This document shows, piece after piece, positions 11,445 through 24,920 of a stretch of 64,000 bases of DNA. The translations under genes and the position numbers were made by a program. A model generated the notes under the pieces. It was not told the DNA's origin, did no database searches, and saw nothing but the letters and a program-made list of their open reading frames with translations. The DNA comes from Eublepharis macularius (lineage: Eukaryota; Chordata; Lepidosauria; Squamata; Eublepharidae): positions 123,415,464 to 123,479,463 of the forward strand of contig NC_072796.1 of assembly GCF_028583425.1 (NCBI RefSeq). The letters are read 5' to 3'. Numbering within the stretch: position 1 is the first letter of the stretch; each line of letters opens with the position of its first letter.

Positions 11445-11804
11445 TACATAACCATTTATTTATCACCGCTTCATTCACTGTTAAAGTATAACCCATCCAT
11501 AAGTCCCCTGCTTTTTATGTGAACAAGAGGTGTGACATGTGACAAGAACCACCATTTCTACCCAAAAGATCCCCCTGGATCCAGCTTCAAACTTACTTTA
11601 CATCAGAAAAGCAGCTACAGCACGTACATAACCATTTATTTATCACCGCTTCATTCACTGTTAAAGTATAACCCATCCATACGTCCCCTGCTTTTTATGT
11701 GAACAAGACGTGTGACATGTGACAAGAACCACCATTTCTACCCAAAAGATCCCCCTGGATCCAACTTCAAAGTTACTTTACATCAGAAGAGCAGCTACAG
11801 CATG
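11445..11804 (+). repeat. Recent 180-base tandem duplication
   Basis: Two adjacent copies (11445-11624 and 11625-11804) with only a handful of differences, starting ACATAACCATTTATTTATCA. It lies just downstream of the hAT-like element. Near-identity implies a recent event. Confidence 0.9.
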
Positions 11805-11844
11805 TGCCCTGTGGCCGCACACTGGAACAAATCCCTCGTAAAAC

Positions 11845-12090
11845 CGTTTCAGAGTTGCCGTGTTGGTCTGCGGTAGAAGAGCAAGATTCCGGTCAATAGG
11901 GCCAAGCTACACATGACGAATGACACTTGAACAGCAAGTGGATTGAGTGGAGGGCAAGTGAACAGGGAGAAATACACTTGCTGTTCAAGTGTCATTCGTC
12001 ATGTGTAGCTTGGCCCTGATAGCACCTTAAAGACCAACAAGATTTCCTGGTATGAACTTTCAAGAGTCAAAGCTGCCCTTTGTCAGATAC
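11845..12090 (-). mobile_element. Hammerhead-like short repeat split by a palindromic MITE
   Basis: The reverse complement of 12017-12090 shows TCTGACAAAGGGCAGCTTTG and ACTCTTGAAAG, then GTTGGTCTTTAAGGTGCTA; 11845-11898 gives GCAGACCAACACGGCAACTC. The family continues across the MITE at 11899-12016. Confidence 0.65.
11899..12016. mobile_element. Palindromic MITE, GGGCCAAGCTAC family
   Basis: A nearly perfect hairpin: GGGCCAAGCTACACATGACG at one end and its complement at the other, with an internal AAGTGGATTGAGTGGAGGGC spacer. Flanking 3-base sites are not clearly duplicated in this copy. Confidence 0.8.
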
Positions 12091-12585
12091 AAGAAGGAAT
12101 GGAGATTCCCAAGCCCTTATATCCTAGTCGAAAGGTGGGAGAGGTGTTGAAAAGAAGGGAGTCAGGATGCAAAGGTACAATGCAAGATGTAATCAACTTG
12201 GAAAAAGCAGTCGAGAAATTCTTAGGGTAATGCAGAAAATTAGCATCTAAAGTGAGATACAGTAGTGCGATACATTTCCTGCCTCTAAGCATTTCTTGAA
12301 TTTTTTTGTGCATTTTTATTATTATGGCTCCTTTTTTTTTCCAGCTAAGGACCATTTCATGCTCTTTCTATTATTTTTCATTTCATGCTCTTTCTATTAA
12401 TTTTTTTTTATTTTCCTGGGCGGGTGCAACGCACATAAGAGATCGGCTACTGCCTTTGCTCGAGGTTCCGGCCAGCTAACAGAAAACAGAGGTCTGCTTC
12501 TACATTCAAGATGTCCCTGCTGACCAGGGCGCTTAAGGATTTCACAGCCAAGAGATAAACTTTTCATAAACAACTGCGACTGCTG
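12091..12585. other. DNA upstream of COLEC10
   Basis: No coding signal. A short direct duplication of TTTCATGCTCTTTCTATTA lies near 12355-12400. Enhancer content cannot be judged by eye. Confidence 0.4.
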
Positions 12586-12593
12586 TATAAATA
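12586..12593 (+). promoter_or_regulatory. COLEC10: Candidate TATA box of COLEC10
   Basis: TATAAATAG lies about 213 bases upstream of the start codon, so transcription would begin near 12615 and leave a 5' leader of roughly 180 bases. A forkhead-type site, ATAAACA (12566-12572), sits just upstream. Because the gene is liver-enriched in mammals, a FOXA-like input is plausible, but this is inference from motif and position only. Confidence 0.55.
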
Positions 12594-12798
12594 GACCACA
12601 CAGTGGCTGATGTGTGTGCTTGACTTTCCCAACACATCCACCCGATTCGGCCCTCTTCAGCTTTCCCTTCCTTTAGCTCTAATCAACCGGGATCTTTGGT
12701 TAAGTCCCTCTCTAGACTTACATGGGAAATCTTATTTTAGCAATTATTAAGCCTGGAACAACGAAGGGCATTTCCTGTGGAGCTCTAGGGCCGGCAGC

Positions 12799-12937
12799 AT
12801 GAAGACGCAACCGTGGAAACACCCAACTTTCCTGTTGATCTTCTTCTTTTTCCAAGTTCAGGTTTTTGGTTTAGACGATGACAGCCGGCCTGCGACAGAC
12901 ATCTGCTCAACCCACACGATTTTATCTGGACCGAAAG
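12799..12937 (+). CDS. COLEC10: COLEC10 coding exon 1 (signal peptide, N-terminal segment)
   Basis: Encodes residues 1-46 plus the first base of a Gly codon. The start ATG at 12799 is chosen because it opens directly onto a basic then very hydrophobic stretch (TFLLIFFFF), a signal peptide. This is followed by LDDDSRP and a cysteine-containing segment that align with the mature N terminus of CL-L1, and then by the first Gly-Pro-Lys triplet. The donor GTGGGT begins at 12938. The signal sequence itself differs from human, as expected for such peptides. Confidence 0.95.
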
Positions 12938-15900
12938 GTGGGTAGTTGTGAGATAAACATCTTTGCCATAGCTGAAGACATTAACATTTGTGATAAATAT
13001 TTGTGATTTATTATTTTTTCCCAACTGCTTCTGGGCCAGCAGGGGAGAGCGCTAAAGAAGGGCTGGCAGCCTTAGGACTGGCTTGTGCCATACCTTCCAA
13101 CAACTTGTTTTGCAGACATTAGAAGGTGATCCTGTTTACTTCTATGCTGTGTAAAGCTTCACTGGCTGTTTTCTGTAAATCAAGGCTCTATTAAAGGTTT
13201 AAGTGCAACACCCGCCCACCCGCCCCTTTCCAGGTACTTGGCTACCCCAAAGGAAACAAGGAAACTGATTTTCCTTACCAGGCAAGGAATGATCTCACCC
13301 AGTGATGAATAATTCAAACACCCATTGCATAAATTACAACAGTTCATCAACATGTTTTACGAGCGGAGCAGTGGCTGTAGCGATTGCAGAGGAAAGGGAA
13401 CCACAGTGGAATGATGACAGGGCAGAAGAAGGGGCTACGGTTTGGTTGGGTTTGGACCCGTCCAGGAGGCAGGTGAAAATGTTTGAACTGAAACTCATGT
13501 CAAAATGAGCAGCGCCAGAGAGGCTTTAAGGAGTTTGGGAGACGTGTCTCTGCCCCCACCCCCAGCACAGCCGTCGCCTTGCTTTTATGGTTTCACATTA
13601 TTCGGGTGAAACCAGATGGACGCTCCATCAACCAGTCGGCCGCATCCTTTTCCCTTTGCAAATAGCAGGGGCAGGAGATGCCAATTTAGATCAGGAGTGT
13701 TCCACTAGGAAACTTTCTGTTTTCACTCTTTCCTTTGAGCTGTTTTCTCATCCTCAAATGCACGCCTCCCCTCTAGCTGATACATAGAGGCAACGTGCAC
13801 ATTTCCCCCAAGAATGCAAATAGTCGCCCTTGGGAGCCATTTGAGTTTGAGAAGATGGGGGGGCGGGGGGGCAGATTAAACCTACACTCACTTCTGAATA
13901 TTTCCCTTTTCTCTGGTAACAGAGTCCCAGGAGCCTACTACAGCTGGTATTTACTCAGGAAAAATGTGCTGGAGATGCAATCTTGACTCTTCCAGCAACT
14001 GACTAAAGAGAGACAGTGGCCATTTCTACACACGTTGAATAATGCACTTTCAATGCACTTTAGCAATCCTTTGGAAGTGATTTTTTTGTTCCACAGATGG
14101 AAAAGCAGTTCCAAATGTTCACTAAAGAGCATTGAAAGTGGATTATCCAACGTGTGTGGAAGCAGCCAAGTGTATTATAGTGGTTAAAGTGTCAGACTAG
14201 GGTCTGGGAGAATCACCTTTGAATCCCTCCTCTGTCATGGAAGCTTTCTGGGTGACCTTGGGGTTGGGGGCAGTCATTCCATCTTAAGCCTAACCTACCT
14301 CACAGGATTGTTGTGAAGATAAAATGGAGGAAAAGAGAACAACGTAAGCTGCTTTGGGTTGTCATTGAGGAGAAAGGTGGGGTATAAATGAAGTAAATAA
14401 ATGTCTAATTTTGTTTGACTTTTATATACCAAAAAGGTAGCATGGAACAGTGCTAGGCTGTTAGCAGCTGAGACACCGGGGGTCAAATTTCTGGTCAGCG
14501 CTGAAGCTCATTTTGTGGCCTCAGGATAATCGACATTATCTCTGTGCTCAAGCAACTTTCCAAGGTTGTTGTGCAGCCTAAATGTTACCACAGGCTCTCT
14601 AGGAGAAAAGTAGGTTATTAAATATTGATTTTACTGCTACATAGCCTACAAATTAACCAAATGATAACAATGGATTTTCATTACAAACCAACTGATTCCA
14701 TGATTTATTTTGCACACTATTATTTATCTCTATATATGCATGCCCCGCCTTTTCCTTGAGGTAATTCCAAATTTGACTGTTCCAGATTTCCAAGTTCTAA
14801 TTGCATTCAGGGGGTTCTAGATCTTTTCTAGCAATAGCAACTCCCTTCTTTAACAGCAAGAGATGGGAAGGCATATTTTATACGTGGAATTCCCCACGAC
14901 TTTCTGTGACTGCAATGAAGGATATTTCCCACTTTGCATATTTCCCACATATATGCAGTGTGCATTTGAGTTTTAGTCTGCAAGACCCTTGGACTTGTCT
15001 TTTGCTTAAATTACTCTGCAAAGCGTTGTGTATTGGTGCTAAGTGTGAACCCTTTTATTTATATTGTATACTGGGTGCACAGTCAATCAGATCTAATCTG
15101 AATTGGCTCCAAATTCCACATCTTCAGACAGAAGTTATAGCTGTGATAAAGAAGTCAGAGGCTGGAATTATACTGCTTGGATTACAGAAGCCAGGTCTGA
15201 TGATCTCAGTGGCCCGTGGTGGCTTTAAAAGTCAATTCTTGATGGGAGTACATATAAATCCATGCCTAATAAAAACGATTGACAGCAGGCTTGCTAATAG
15301 ATATTCAAGTCTGCCCCCTGGTGTTTGCAAGTGATTCCAGTACTGCAGACCGAGCTTTAAAAATAGGCAAAAGTAGACATACAGAAATAACAAGACTTGC
15401 CTTTGCTTAATACAAATCTATTCACATTAAAGAGTATTCATTCCCTATAAAAGCATGAAACAATTAATTGCTATAGCCCAATTTCTCCTTTTCCTGTTAA
15501 CTGCATACTTTTCAACATTTTGTAGATGAAAAGAAGGACTTGCTTGTACTACGCTGTCTTTGTAACAAGGGCCATTCCTTAGCGGCGCTTCCCCCACACC
15601 CACATACACACTCACACTTATACACTACTAATATTTATTCTTCAAAACCACTGTGATCTCTATACCTTTGTTTTCCAATGGGCTGTCCTATACCAGCTTT
15701 AAGATCAAAACAGCCCCTTGTTCTTTAGGTTAAAGTTGCAACAGCCGGAAAATATAGCTGTCCTGCAATATGGTATTAATAACTGAAAATATACTAATGA
15801 TGTGGTAGGTTTGTAATGTCAAGATGTGCTTGTACAAGCTGGCATGCTGGCAGTGTTGCAGGGCCAGGGAAAAGTGAGGCAGGGGTTTTTCCTGTAGTTT

Positions 15901-18900
15901 ACCAGTGTGTATTACCACTAAATGGCCAAGTGGATGGGTTGTGGCTCAGTGGTAGAGGATCCGCTTTGCATGCAGAAGGTCCCAGGTTCAATCCCCAGCA
16001 TTTCCAGTTACAAAAATCAGATCTCTGCCTGAGGCCGTAGGGAGCTGCTGGCCTTGAGAGACTGAGGGCCAAGCTACAAGTGACGCCTGACACAGGTTGG
16101 ACACTTGTCAGCTTCCCTCAAGTTTTGATGGGAAATGTAGGCAGCTTGGCGGAATGTTGGACAAGTGACAGTTGAAAAGTCCATTGGACAGCAGTCAGAG
16201 AGCCAAGCTGCAAGACCAGGACACCTACATTTCCCATCAAAACTTGAGGGAAGCTGACAAGTGTCCAACCTGTGTCATTCGTCACTTGTAGCTTGGCCCT
16301 CAGCATAAGACAAGTTCATAGGTTTATATAATGGCTACTAGCTTAGATACCTTTAAATAAGGATTAGACAAGCTCGTGGCAGATATTATCTCCCTTCAAA
16401 GGTGCTTGGAATAGCCTACAATTTTTTCCAGCCTCCATTTCCCCCCCCCTCTTCTTCCAGCCATTTCAGCCTAACCTCCCTCACAGAGTTGTGAGGGAAA
16501 CAATCGGTTGGGGACACCACATGTACAGAGTTCTTCTCGCCCTCATTTTATCCTCAGAACAGCCCCTGTGAAGTAGGTTAGGCTGAGAGTGTGTGACTGG
16601 GCCCAAGGGCATCCACGAAGCTTTCTGGATTTGAACGGCACGGATTTGACGGGGGGAGGGGGTGTCTCCCCAGTCTGACACTGAAGCCACTCTACCACAC
16701 TGGCTCCCATAGACAAAAAGCTCCTTCTACAATAAATCCACTAGCCTTCAGGGATACCACAAAGCTTCTTTGCTGTTTTTGCTACAAAAGACGATCCCAG
16801 CTGTCCTTCTGGATCACAGCTGTGTTGTTATTTCCAGCAGTATCCAAGTGGCAACTCCCTGTACCCTCGCTGAACCTTCTCGAGGCCGTAGGGAGGTGCA
16901 GCTTTGAAGACATATTGAAGCAATTGCACACTGGGTTCACCACATCGACAAGGAGCCCAAAAGGGAATGTACATGCACTCGCAAAGCTTTTGGGATTCTT
17001 CTGGAGCACATCAAAGAGGTCTGAGTTGGGTTTTACGTGTTGAATGGAACAGGAGGCAGTTTGAAAGGGACTAACGGGAGCTTTCTCCATAGCAATGCGG
17101 TATGTTTCCGAAGTTCCCCTTTCATTACTCGGACAAGTGTCAATTATAAACTTCTCAGCATCCATCGGTGCTTCAGAGCTCTCTTTCTTGTGGCTGCCAG
17201 TGCCGCTGTCCGTCTTCCAGACCTAATAATTGCACTTCTGCAATTCTCTTTTTGGAAAATATCACACTCAGTCAGGAACACAGTTTCCCCACAATCTGAA
17301 CTCCCTGCTGGAAATGCCTGAAGGCCTTTACCACTAAAAGCTAGCCTAGCTCTTCTTCCTGTCATCTTAGGAATCATTCCTTCTTCTATAGAGCTTTCTG
17401 GACTTTATGATTTTTTTTAAAAGGATCAAAATTCTGTGTCAAGTGAGCCCAAATTCTGCAGTATGACTAACTTAGGCCAATTTGGACCATCTCTCTTATC
17501 ACTGATTTTGCTTTTTGCTACTCATGGGAAGAGACAGGGAGCCGTGAAAGGCACTGATTTCTCCCCTGCGCACACTACTGAAAATTTTATTCTGCTGTTC
17601 CTTTGGACATTTCACCAGAGAAAGATCATAGTGACACCTTGTATGAGGAAGGGATGCAGATGCTTAAAAAAAAATAAAGTTTAGGAGGAAAGAAGGTAGA
17701 AGATGTCTGGGCAGAAGGAGCTGCAGTTCATATACTTTTGAGCACATGTTCACAACCAAAAGGGTCTGAAACTCTTCAAAAGAAAAGGAAGCTGTAAATT
17801 TGACAAAACTGATCACTGTGGTATCTGTTGCTAGCAACCTGCTCCATCAACCTGAGGCGCGCCCAAGATGGGTCTTCCTCAGATACTGCCCCTGGGCTGT
17901 GGAAACAGAGCTGACTCCTAGACTGAGCAACGCAGTCAGCTGCTGGAGGGAGGGCAAATCAGCGGGGAAAGCAGCTGGGAGGAGGTGATGGGTACCACTC
18001 AAGTCCAAGAAGGTTGCAGCGGAGGAGGAAGCACCCCCCCCACACCCAGTGCCTTGGGTTCCCAGCCCTCTCGGACTGGCTGGAATTCTGCACTGACAGG
18101 AGAAAGCAACCTGGGAAGTGGTGGGTTTTCTTTAACTCAGGGCTCTGGGCTGTGACTGAATGTCTTCAGGGGCAGGAGAAGGGGGGACTTCTTTGAAACC
18201 AACTAAGGTTGTCCATGGCCTGGAGGAAAAGTGTCCTGTCCCTTTCACAGTGGCTTCATAGGATGTTATTTACCAGATGATCCAGTTTATCTCCATGCTG
18301 CTGTAGCACAGTGGTTAAGTGGTTGGGCTGCGAATTAGCACTCTGTTGATTGGAACCCCAGGACTGCCATGAGCTCTGCAGCTGGCCTTGGGTCAGCCAC
18401 TCCTCTCATCCCCAGCTGTATTGTGGTGATCAGGACTTTTTTTCAGTGCACTGAGTGGCACGGAGGGCAATCTAACCCCCCCCCTCTGTCTGGACATCAG
18501 GGGGCGGGGCCACCAGCCATGTGACCATTTTCTCTGAGGGCAACCCACTGAGTTCCACCACCTCTTTTCCCAGAAAAAAAACCCTGATGGTGATTATAAT
18601 AGTAACACTGACTTTGTTCAGTACTCTGAGTGGGGCACTAATCTGTCTAGATGAGTGGTATATAAGCACAGTTACTATTGTTGTTATTGTTGTTATAAGT
18701 TTCAGTAGCCCATAACTAGATGATAAGCCTCTATTGAAGGAAGAGGACATTCTTCCCCCAGGCCAGTTGACAACCCTACCTTTTAAAATTTATTTGTTTA
18801 TTATTGAAGCATTTTTACCTTGCCTTTCCTCATAGTTCAAGGCAACTTACAATAGTGCATTTTTTTACAATCAAAATAAAAATAAAGCAACCCCCCCAAT

Positions 18901-21900
18901 CTCTCCTTCCCCCCTTAAAAGATGCCTGTCATTCAACCCCCCTCAAAAGCCCTGGCATATAGGCAGGGCTTTTTTTCAGCTGGAACACGGCGGAACGGAG
19001 TTCCGGAACCTCTTGAAAATGGTCACATGGCTGGTGGCCCTGCCCCCTGATCTCCAGACAGAGGGGAGCTTAGATTGCCCTCTGCGCTGCTCCAGCAATC
19101 TAAACTCCCCTCTGTCTGGAGATCAGGGGGCGGGGCCACCAGCCACGTGAACATTTTCTCCGAGGGCAACCCACTGAGTTCCACCACCTCTTTTCCCAGA
19201 AAAAAAGCCCTGCATGTAGGCAAGCATTGCAATGCCTCCTGAAGATCTCCAATGCTGGGGCTCCCTCTCACCTCTTTAGGGAGCCCATTCCATAGAGCAG
19301 GGGCCGGAAATGGAAAAGGTCTGCGTTCCGGCAACTTATGGTTTCAGAGCCGAATGCATCTCAGTATGGAGCGAAATATGGTCTTTTAAAAAATAAAATA
19401 AAATCTTTAAGGTACACTGGATGAGATACTAGAATAACCGGTCTGTGAAGGTAATGCAGGCACAGGTTTTTATGGAACTAAAGGTCCATAAAAACCTTCT
19501 CAGAGATGCTCACACTGTGTCATCTGCCTTAAGTCTCAGTGAGAAAGGTGGACTAGAAATAATGTAAATAAATGATAGAGGCAAACAGCTGCCAGTAATC
19601 CAAGTGCAAACCATATACAGATGTATGCTAGAGCACTCAAATAATCTTTCAGGGCATTCCTGTGTATATTTACCATTTATTGTGACACCTTCCACTTCCT
19701 AATCAAGGACGAGTAGTAACAACCAGTGTTTGGGCTGTGGAAACTTTATGGATCATTAATCAACTTGTCAAGTAACAGTAAGTTGTATTTGAAGAAGTGA
19801 GTTGTGACTAAGGAAAGCTCATACCCTACCACAAATTTTATTAGTCTTATAGGCTTATCTAGGCTCTCCTAGATAAGCCAGGAGAGCTTGATCTTGTCAG
19901 ATCTCAGAAGCAAAGAAGTGTTGGCCTTGGTTAGTAATTGGATGGGAGACTTCTAACAAATACCAGGGTTGCAGAGGCAGGCAATGGAAAACCACCTTTG
20001 TTAGTCTCTTGCCATGAAAGCCCCACCAGGGGTCGCCATAAGTCAATGACTTGAGGGCTGGATTTAATTTTTCATAGGTACTACTGAACTCTTCCTCTTT
20101 TCTACTGCTACTGCTACAGACTTTCAATTATGCACATAGGTTTTCTTACACTGGCTCTTTATTGGTCTCCTGCTCTGAATGTTGATATCATTTAGCTCTT
20201 TAATTATAAAAAGTTTCTGACCTCTGATTTACAAGCGAAGACTGTCGACAGAGAAAAGCAAGTGCAATTTTAGCCACAAGAGGGCACCAAGAGCCAAGGT
20301 TTGGTATATGTTTAGCCCATGAACGTTCCAAGAGGACACTTTCCCACAGACCAAATCAGCCATTTGTTTTCCTGTGAGGCTCTCTGGCCCCCAAAACTTT
20401 CCAACTTCACAAATCAGGCCTGAGGGCTATTGTTTAAAGGTTTTGCTCTGAACAACATGTAACATGGCTGCTTTTTTGTGTTTGTTTTTAAAGGAGATGA
20501 AGGTGAAAAGGGAGATCCAGGAGAAGTGGGAAGACACGGAAAAGTTGGCCCGACAGGATCTAAAGGTCAGGGCACACATCGTTCTTGGTTGTGAAAAGAT
20601 ACTGGGCAACCCATTACTCCTTCTAGTGTGTGTGTGTGTGTGCGTTGTTCCTTATTTGTCACACTTCAGCGTGCATAAAGATTTCCCAGAGATACAATAG
20701 CAGCAAAGTATCATCCGTTCTATGCCTTCATTTTGGATGAAAACAAGCAACCAATATAATATGTGTTAGATATTAGATGTTTATATGAGCTGCTGTAGCA
20801 TAGTGGTTAAGTGGTTGGGTTGCAAATCAGCACTCTGCTGGTTCAAATCTCACCTTTGCCATGAGCTCAGCAGGTGGCCTCACAGTCTCCGCTCCCCAGC
20901 TGCATTGTGGGGATGATAATAACACTGACTTGTTCACCACATTGAGTGGAGCACTAATCTGTCAAGAAGAGCAGTATATAAGTGCCATCATTGTCGTCGC
21001 CGCTGCCACTGCCACCACCATCATCATCATCATCATTATTATTATTAATGGGGACCCAAAGTACCTTATAACATTATTCTCCCTTCTCTGTTTTGCACTC
21101 TCAGCCTAACCTACCTCACTGGGCTGTCGTGAGGATAAAATGGAGGAAAGGAGCAGGGCTTTTTTTCTGGGAAAAGAGGTGGTGGAACTCAGTGGTGGAA
21201 CTCAAGACCGCACAATGACATCACTTTGGGTCACCTGGAACGGGGGGGGGGGGGGTTTAAGTTTAAATTGCCCTCGGTGAAAATGGTTCCATGGCTGGTG
21301 GCCCCACCCCCTGATCTCCAGACAGAGAGGAGTTTAGATTGCCTTCTGTGCCACTCAGCGGCTCAGAGGGCAATCTAAACTCCCCTCTGTCTGGAGATCA
21401 GGGGGTGGGGCCACCAGCCATGTGACCATTTTTAAGCAGTGCCGGAACTCCATTCCACTGCGTTCCTGCTGAAAAAAAGCCCTGGAAAGGAGAATAAAGT
21501 AAACTGCTTTGGGTCCCTGTTGGGGAGAACGGCATGGTATAAATAAAGTAAAATAAAATAGTTAAATGAGTTAGTTAAAGAGTGGCCAAAGAGTGATGTA
21601 CGTGGAAGGGTGTATGTGTTAAAAAGTCTTTTAAAAGTCTTTTATGGCTGACCCAAACACAGCTGTGCAAATTAGTAGTGGATTTCAGGGCCAAATGTCA
21701 CAGCAAAGACACTTTGTACTGTCTTAGTCGTGCACCAATAATGGCTGTATAAATTCTGTCCACCCGTTCACAGCAGCCTACGTGCTTTAAGCTTTAGATC
21801 GATGAGATCTGATGACCAAAGGCATTCGTTACCACAGCTACAGTAAAAATGGTCTGATGTGACATTGCTTCACATTACAAAGGGGAAAGCAAGTTGAAGC

Positions 21901-24842
21901 CGATGAGGGGAGAAATGGATTACCTGCCACATGCATTCATTGGAGAAGCATGGCACAGATGGAAAACCCGATACAATTAGCTTGGCCAGCTGGTTTGCAG
22001 CATTAAACGATCCCGATTCTAAAAGTTGGGCATTTGTCCCATGTGGCATGAAATTATTAGGTTCAGAGCTAGATGTTACCAAAGACGAGGGGGTTGCTGC
22101 TGAAAATAGCAAGCGGGCATCTGGGTCTTCCCTTCTTTCAGAATGTGTTAGAATGGTTACCATGTGTCACTGTCATGTAGTGGATGAAGTGTCGGACTGC
22201 AGACACCCAGGTTCCAATCCCCACTCTGGGCGATCCTGGGTCAGTGTCTCTCTCTGCCCAACCTACTTCGCAAGGTTGCTGTGAGGATAAAATGGCCAAA
22301 CTATGTATGCTCTGCAGAGAAAGGGCAGATAAAATTCAGATGGACAGATATGTCTTGGTGGGAAAGCGCAAAACATCCCATTGATGGATGTCATTCATAC
22401 TTAATGAGGTGTGTGCATTTGGCTGCTATTAGAAGGATCTTGGGTGTAAAGGTTGGTTCACAAAATTCATTCAAACTGTAGAGTGACCGAGAAATGGAAT
22501 CTTGGGTACACAGATTTTGGGATAGAATTTTTAAAAATATTAAACTGTATTGGGGGGAAAAACAGAATATGCACGAATGAAGGAATTGCTGTAATTTGAG
22601 GACCACAGAGGATCTGAGTGTGGTATCGTGTTAGACTATGATCTGTGTGACAGGTTCGAATCCCCACTCTGTCATGGAAGCTTACTAGGTCACTTTGGGC
22701 CAGTGTCAGCCAAACCTACCTCACAGGGTTGTTGTTGTGAAGATAAAATGGAAAAGGAGAGAGTGATGATGTAAATTACTTTGAGTCTACAGTGGGGAGA
22801 AAAAAGCAGGGTATAAATATATAAATGAATATAAATAAAAACACATACCTAAGTCTTAAGTTACATATGTACCCCACAAGTGTGGTGTGTGTGTGTGGGG
22901 GGGGGGGAATTGAGTGCATGAGAATAGCTTCAGAGAGGCAAGCCCATCCATTGGTAGGCTACCACTTCCACCGAATTCTACCTACATGCACCTTTCAATG
23001 GGATGTGCATATTGGTTGATTGTCAGGGGCTGGAGCCTCCAAGGACAGAGGCAGTCTAGCCCCTCCAGCCTAATAGCATTCCCACTGCACCCCCTTACAG
23101 GAAAGTAAAAGGCTGCAATTTGCTCCAATGAAGGCAAAATCTGATCTCCATTCCTGACATTCAGGATCACACTAGATGAGACACCGAATGGCTATCCTGA
23201 GAGGCTTTTACTGTCTAAGATTGCCGATAGGCGTGACCAGGGCTTTTTTTTCAGCAGGAACGCGGTGGAACGGAGTTCCGGAACCTCTTGAAAATGGTCA
23301 CATGGCTGGTGGCCCCGCCCCCTGATCTCCAGACAGAGGGGAGTTGAAATTGCCCTCCGCGCCGCTCCACTGGTGCAGAGGGCAATCTAAACTCCCCTCT
23401 ATCTGGAGATCTGGGGGCGGGGCCACCAGCCATGTGACCATTTTCTCCTAGGGCAACCCACTGAGTTCCACCACCTCTTTTCCCAGAAAAAAAGCCCTGG
23501 GCCTGACAAAAATATCCTGCTCCTCTAATAGAGGCTTACAAGCAGCCGAGGCTTTTCTTGGCATGAAATAAAATAACATCACCAAGTAAATAACATCACT
23601 ATTAATGGGACAGAACATATTTTCTCCAGGCAGTTGGCAACTCTAATCCTTGTCCCTGCCCCAATTTGAAGGAGAGAGGAATTTAACTCTTGCGGGCTGC
23701 ATTGTTATTGCAACCTTACTTATTTAGAATCCACGGGAGGGGGATTTCCTGCCCTGCCTATCATTTCCTATCTCCGCTTTGAGCAGCAGAGGAAGAAGAT
23801 TTTTAAAAATAGCTGCCAGGCCGGCATAATGCCACTTATGGGGAAAACCCAGATGTGAGGTCATGCCTTTCTAGGAATTGCCAGGGAGTCTATGGTAAAA
23901 CCATACAATTTCCAGTGATTCCTAGAGAGGACTGATGCCATTCCCTTTCAGGGAAAAAACATTTATGACATCAGGCTGTTGCATGGAACAGAGGAGAACG
24001 CTGGCGAAAATGGGACAGAAATTGACCAGAAGCAAAACTTGACCGAAGGTAATAACTAAAGCAAATGTAGATACTCCCCCTCAAGCAAAACTTCTGATGA
24101 GTTTCAAGGGAAGACAAAAGACATGTTATAGGAATTGTGAAATTTCTTGGTGGGGGTTTATTAGGGGCAGACAAGTAACTCCGCTGGGGTTAACATAAAT
24201 TTGGAGGAAAAAAAGAGAAAGAATTGGGAAGCAGAAAATCCTCCCAAAAGCTTGTTTTTAAAGATGGACTTAAAGCTGGGCTGGGGGTCGGGGGGAGGTT
24301 ATTTGTGGATGGGAAGCTGTTAATTTAAATGTTGTGAAACTTTTGGTTTTAATGTCTTCTTGCTAGCCTTAGGACATGGTGTAAAGTGGAAAGGGTAGGA
24401 TAAAAATACAGTTGCCGTCCCCCTGGTGGTGACGGGGGATTACCTGCTCCCACCCTTCACCCCTCACCACCACTCACCTGGCTGGCAAGGGGGAAGGGCG
24501 GGGGAACAGGCCTCCTGGGCATGCTCTTTGGGCAGTGTGACAACATCACTTCCGGGAGTGACGTCATTGTGCCGCTCTGTGCAAAGCATGCATGCTCTCC
24601 TAGCCCTGTGCAATGACATCATTTCCTGGAAGTGACATCACCTGGGAGGCCTGGGAGTGCATCCATGCAAAGTGCATGTGGGAAGAAGAGAAGACAGGTG
24701 AGTGCTGGGTCTTCCCCCCCAGGTAGGGGGACCTGGCAACCCTAGCTAAAAATATTTTAATAAATAAATTAACATGTCCAGATTTCTCAGCATCTTTTCT
24801 AGCTTGGCTCTGGATTTTTTGGCTCTCATTTACAAGAGGACG

Positions 24843-24920
<78 letters not shown>

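Larger units (their letters stand above)
12938..20493 (+). other. COLEC10: COLEC10 intron 1
   Basis: A 7.6-kb phase 1 intron containing a hairpin MITE (14018), several tRNA-derived SINEs (14168, 15935, 16450, 18293), a LINE tail, two hAT-like MITEs and a 5S-derived SINE, listed separately. The stretches 12938-14000, 14640-15930 and 16720-18290 show no recognised family apart from an unassigned - strand frame near 16782-17200. Confidence 0.8.

Noticed and set aside
14801-15334. A 177-codon + strand frame in COLEC10 intron 1
   Set aside because: No domain, no family resemblance, no splice context; plausible by chance in a 64-kb window.
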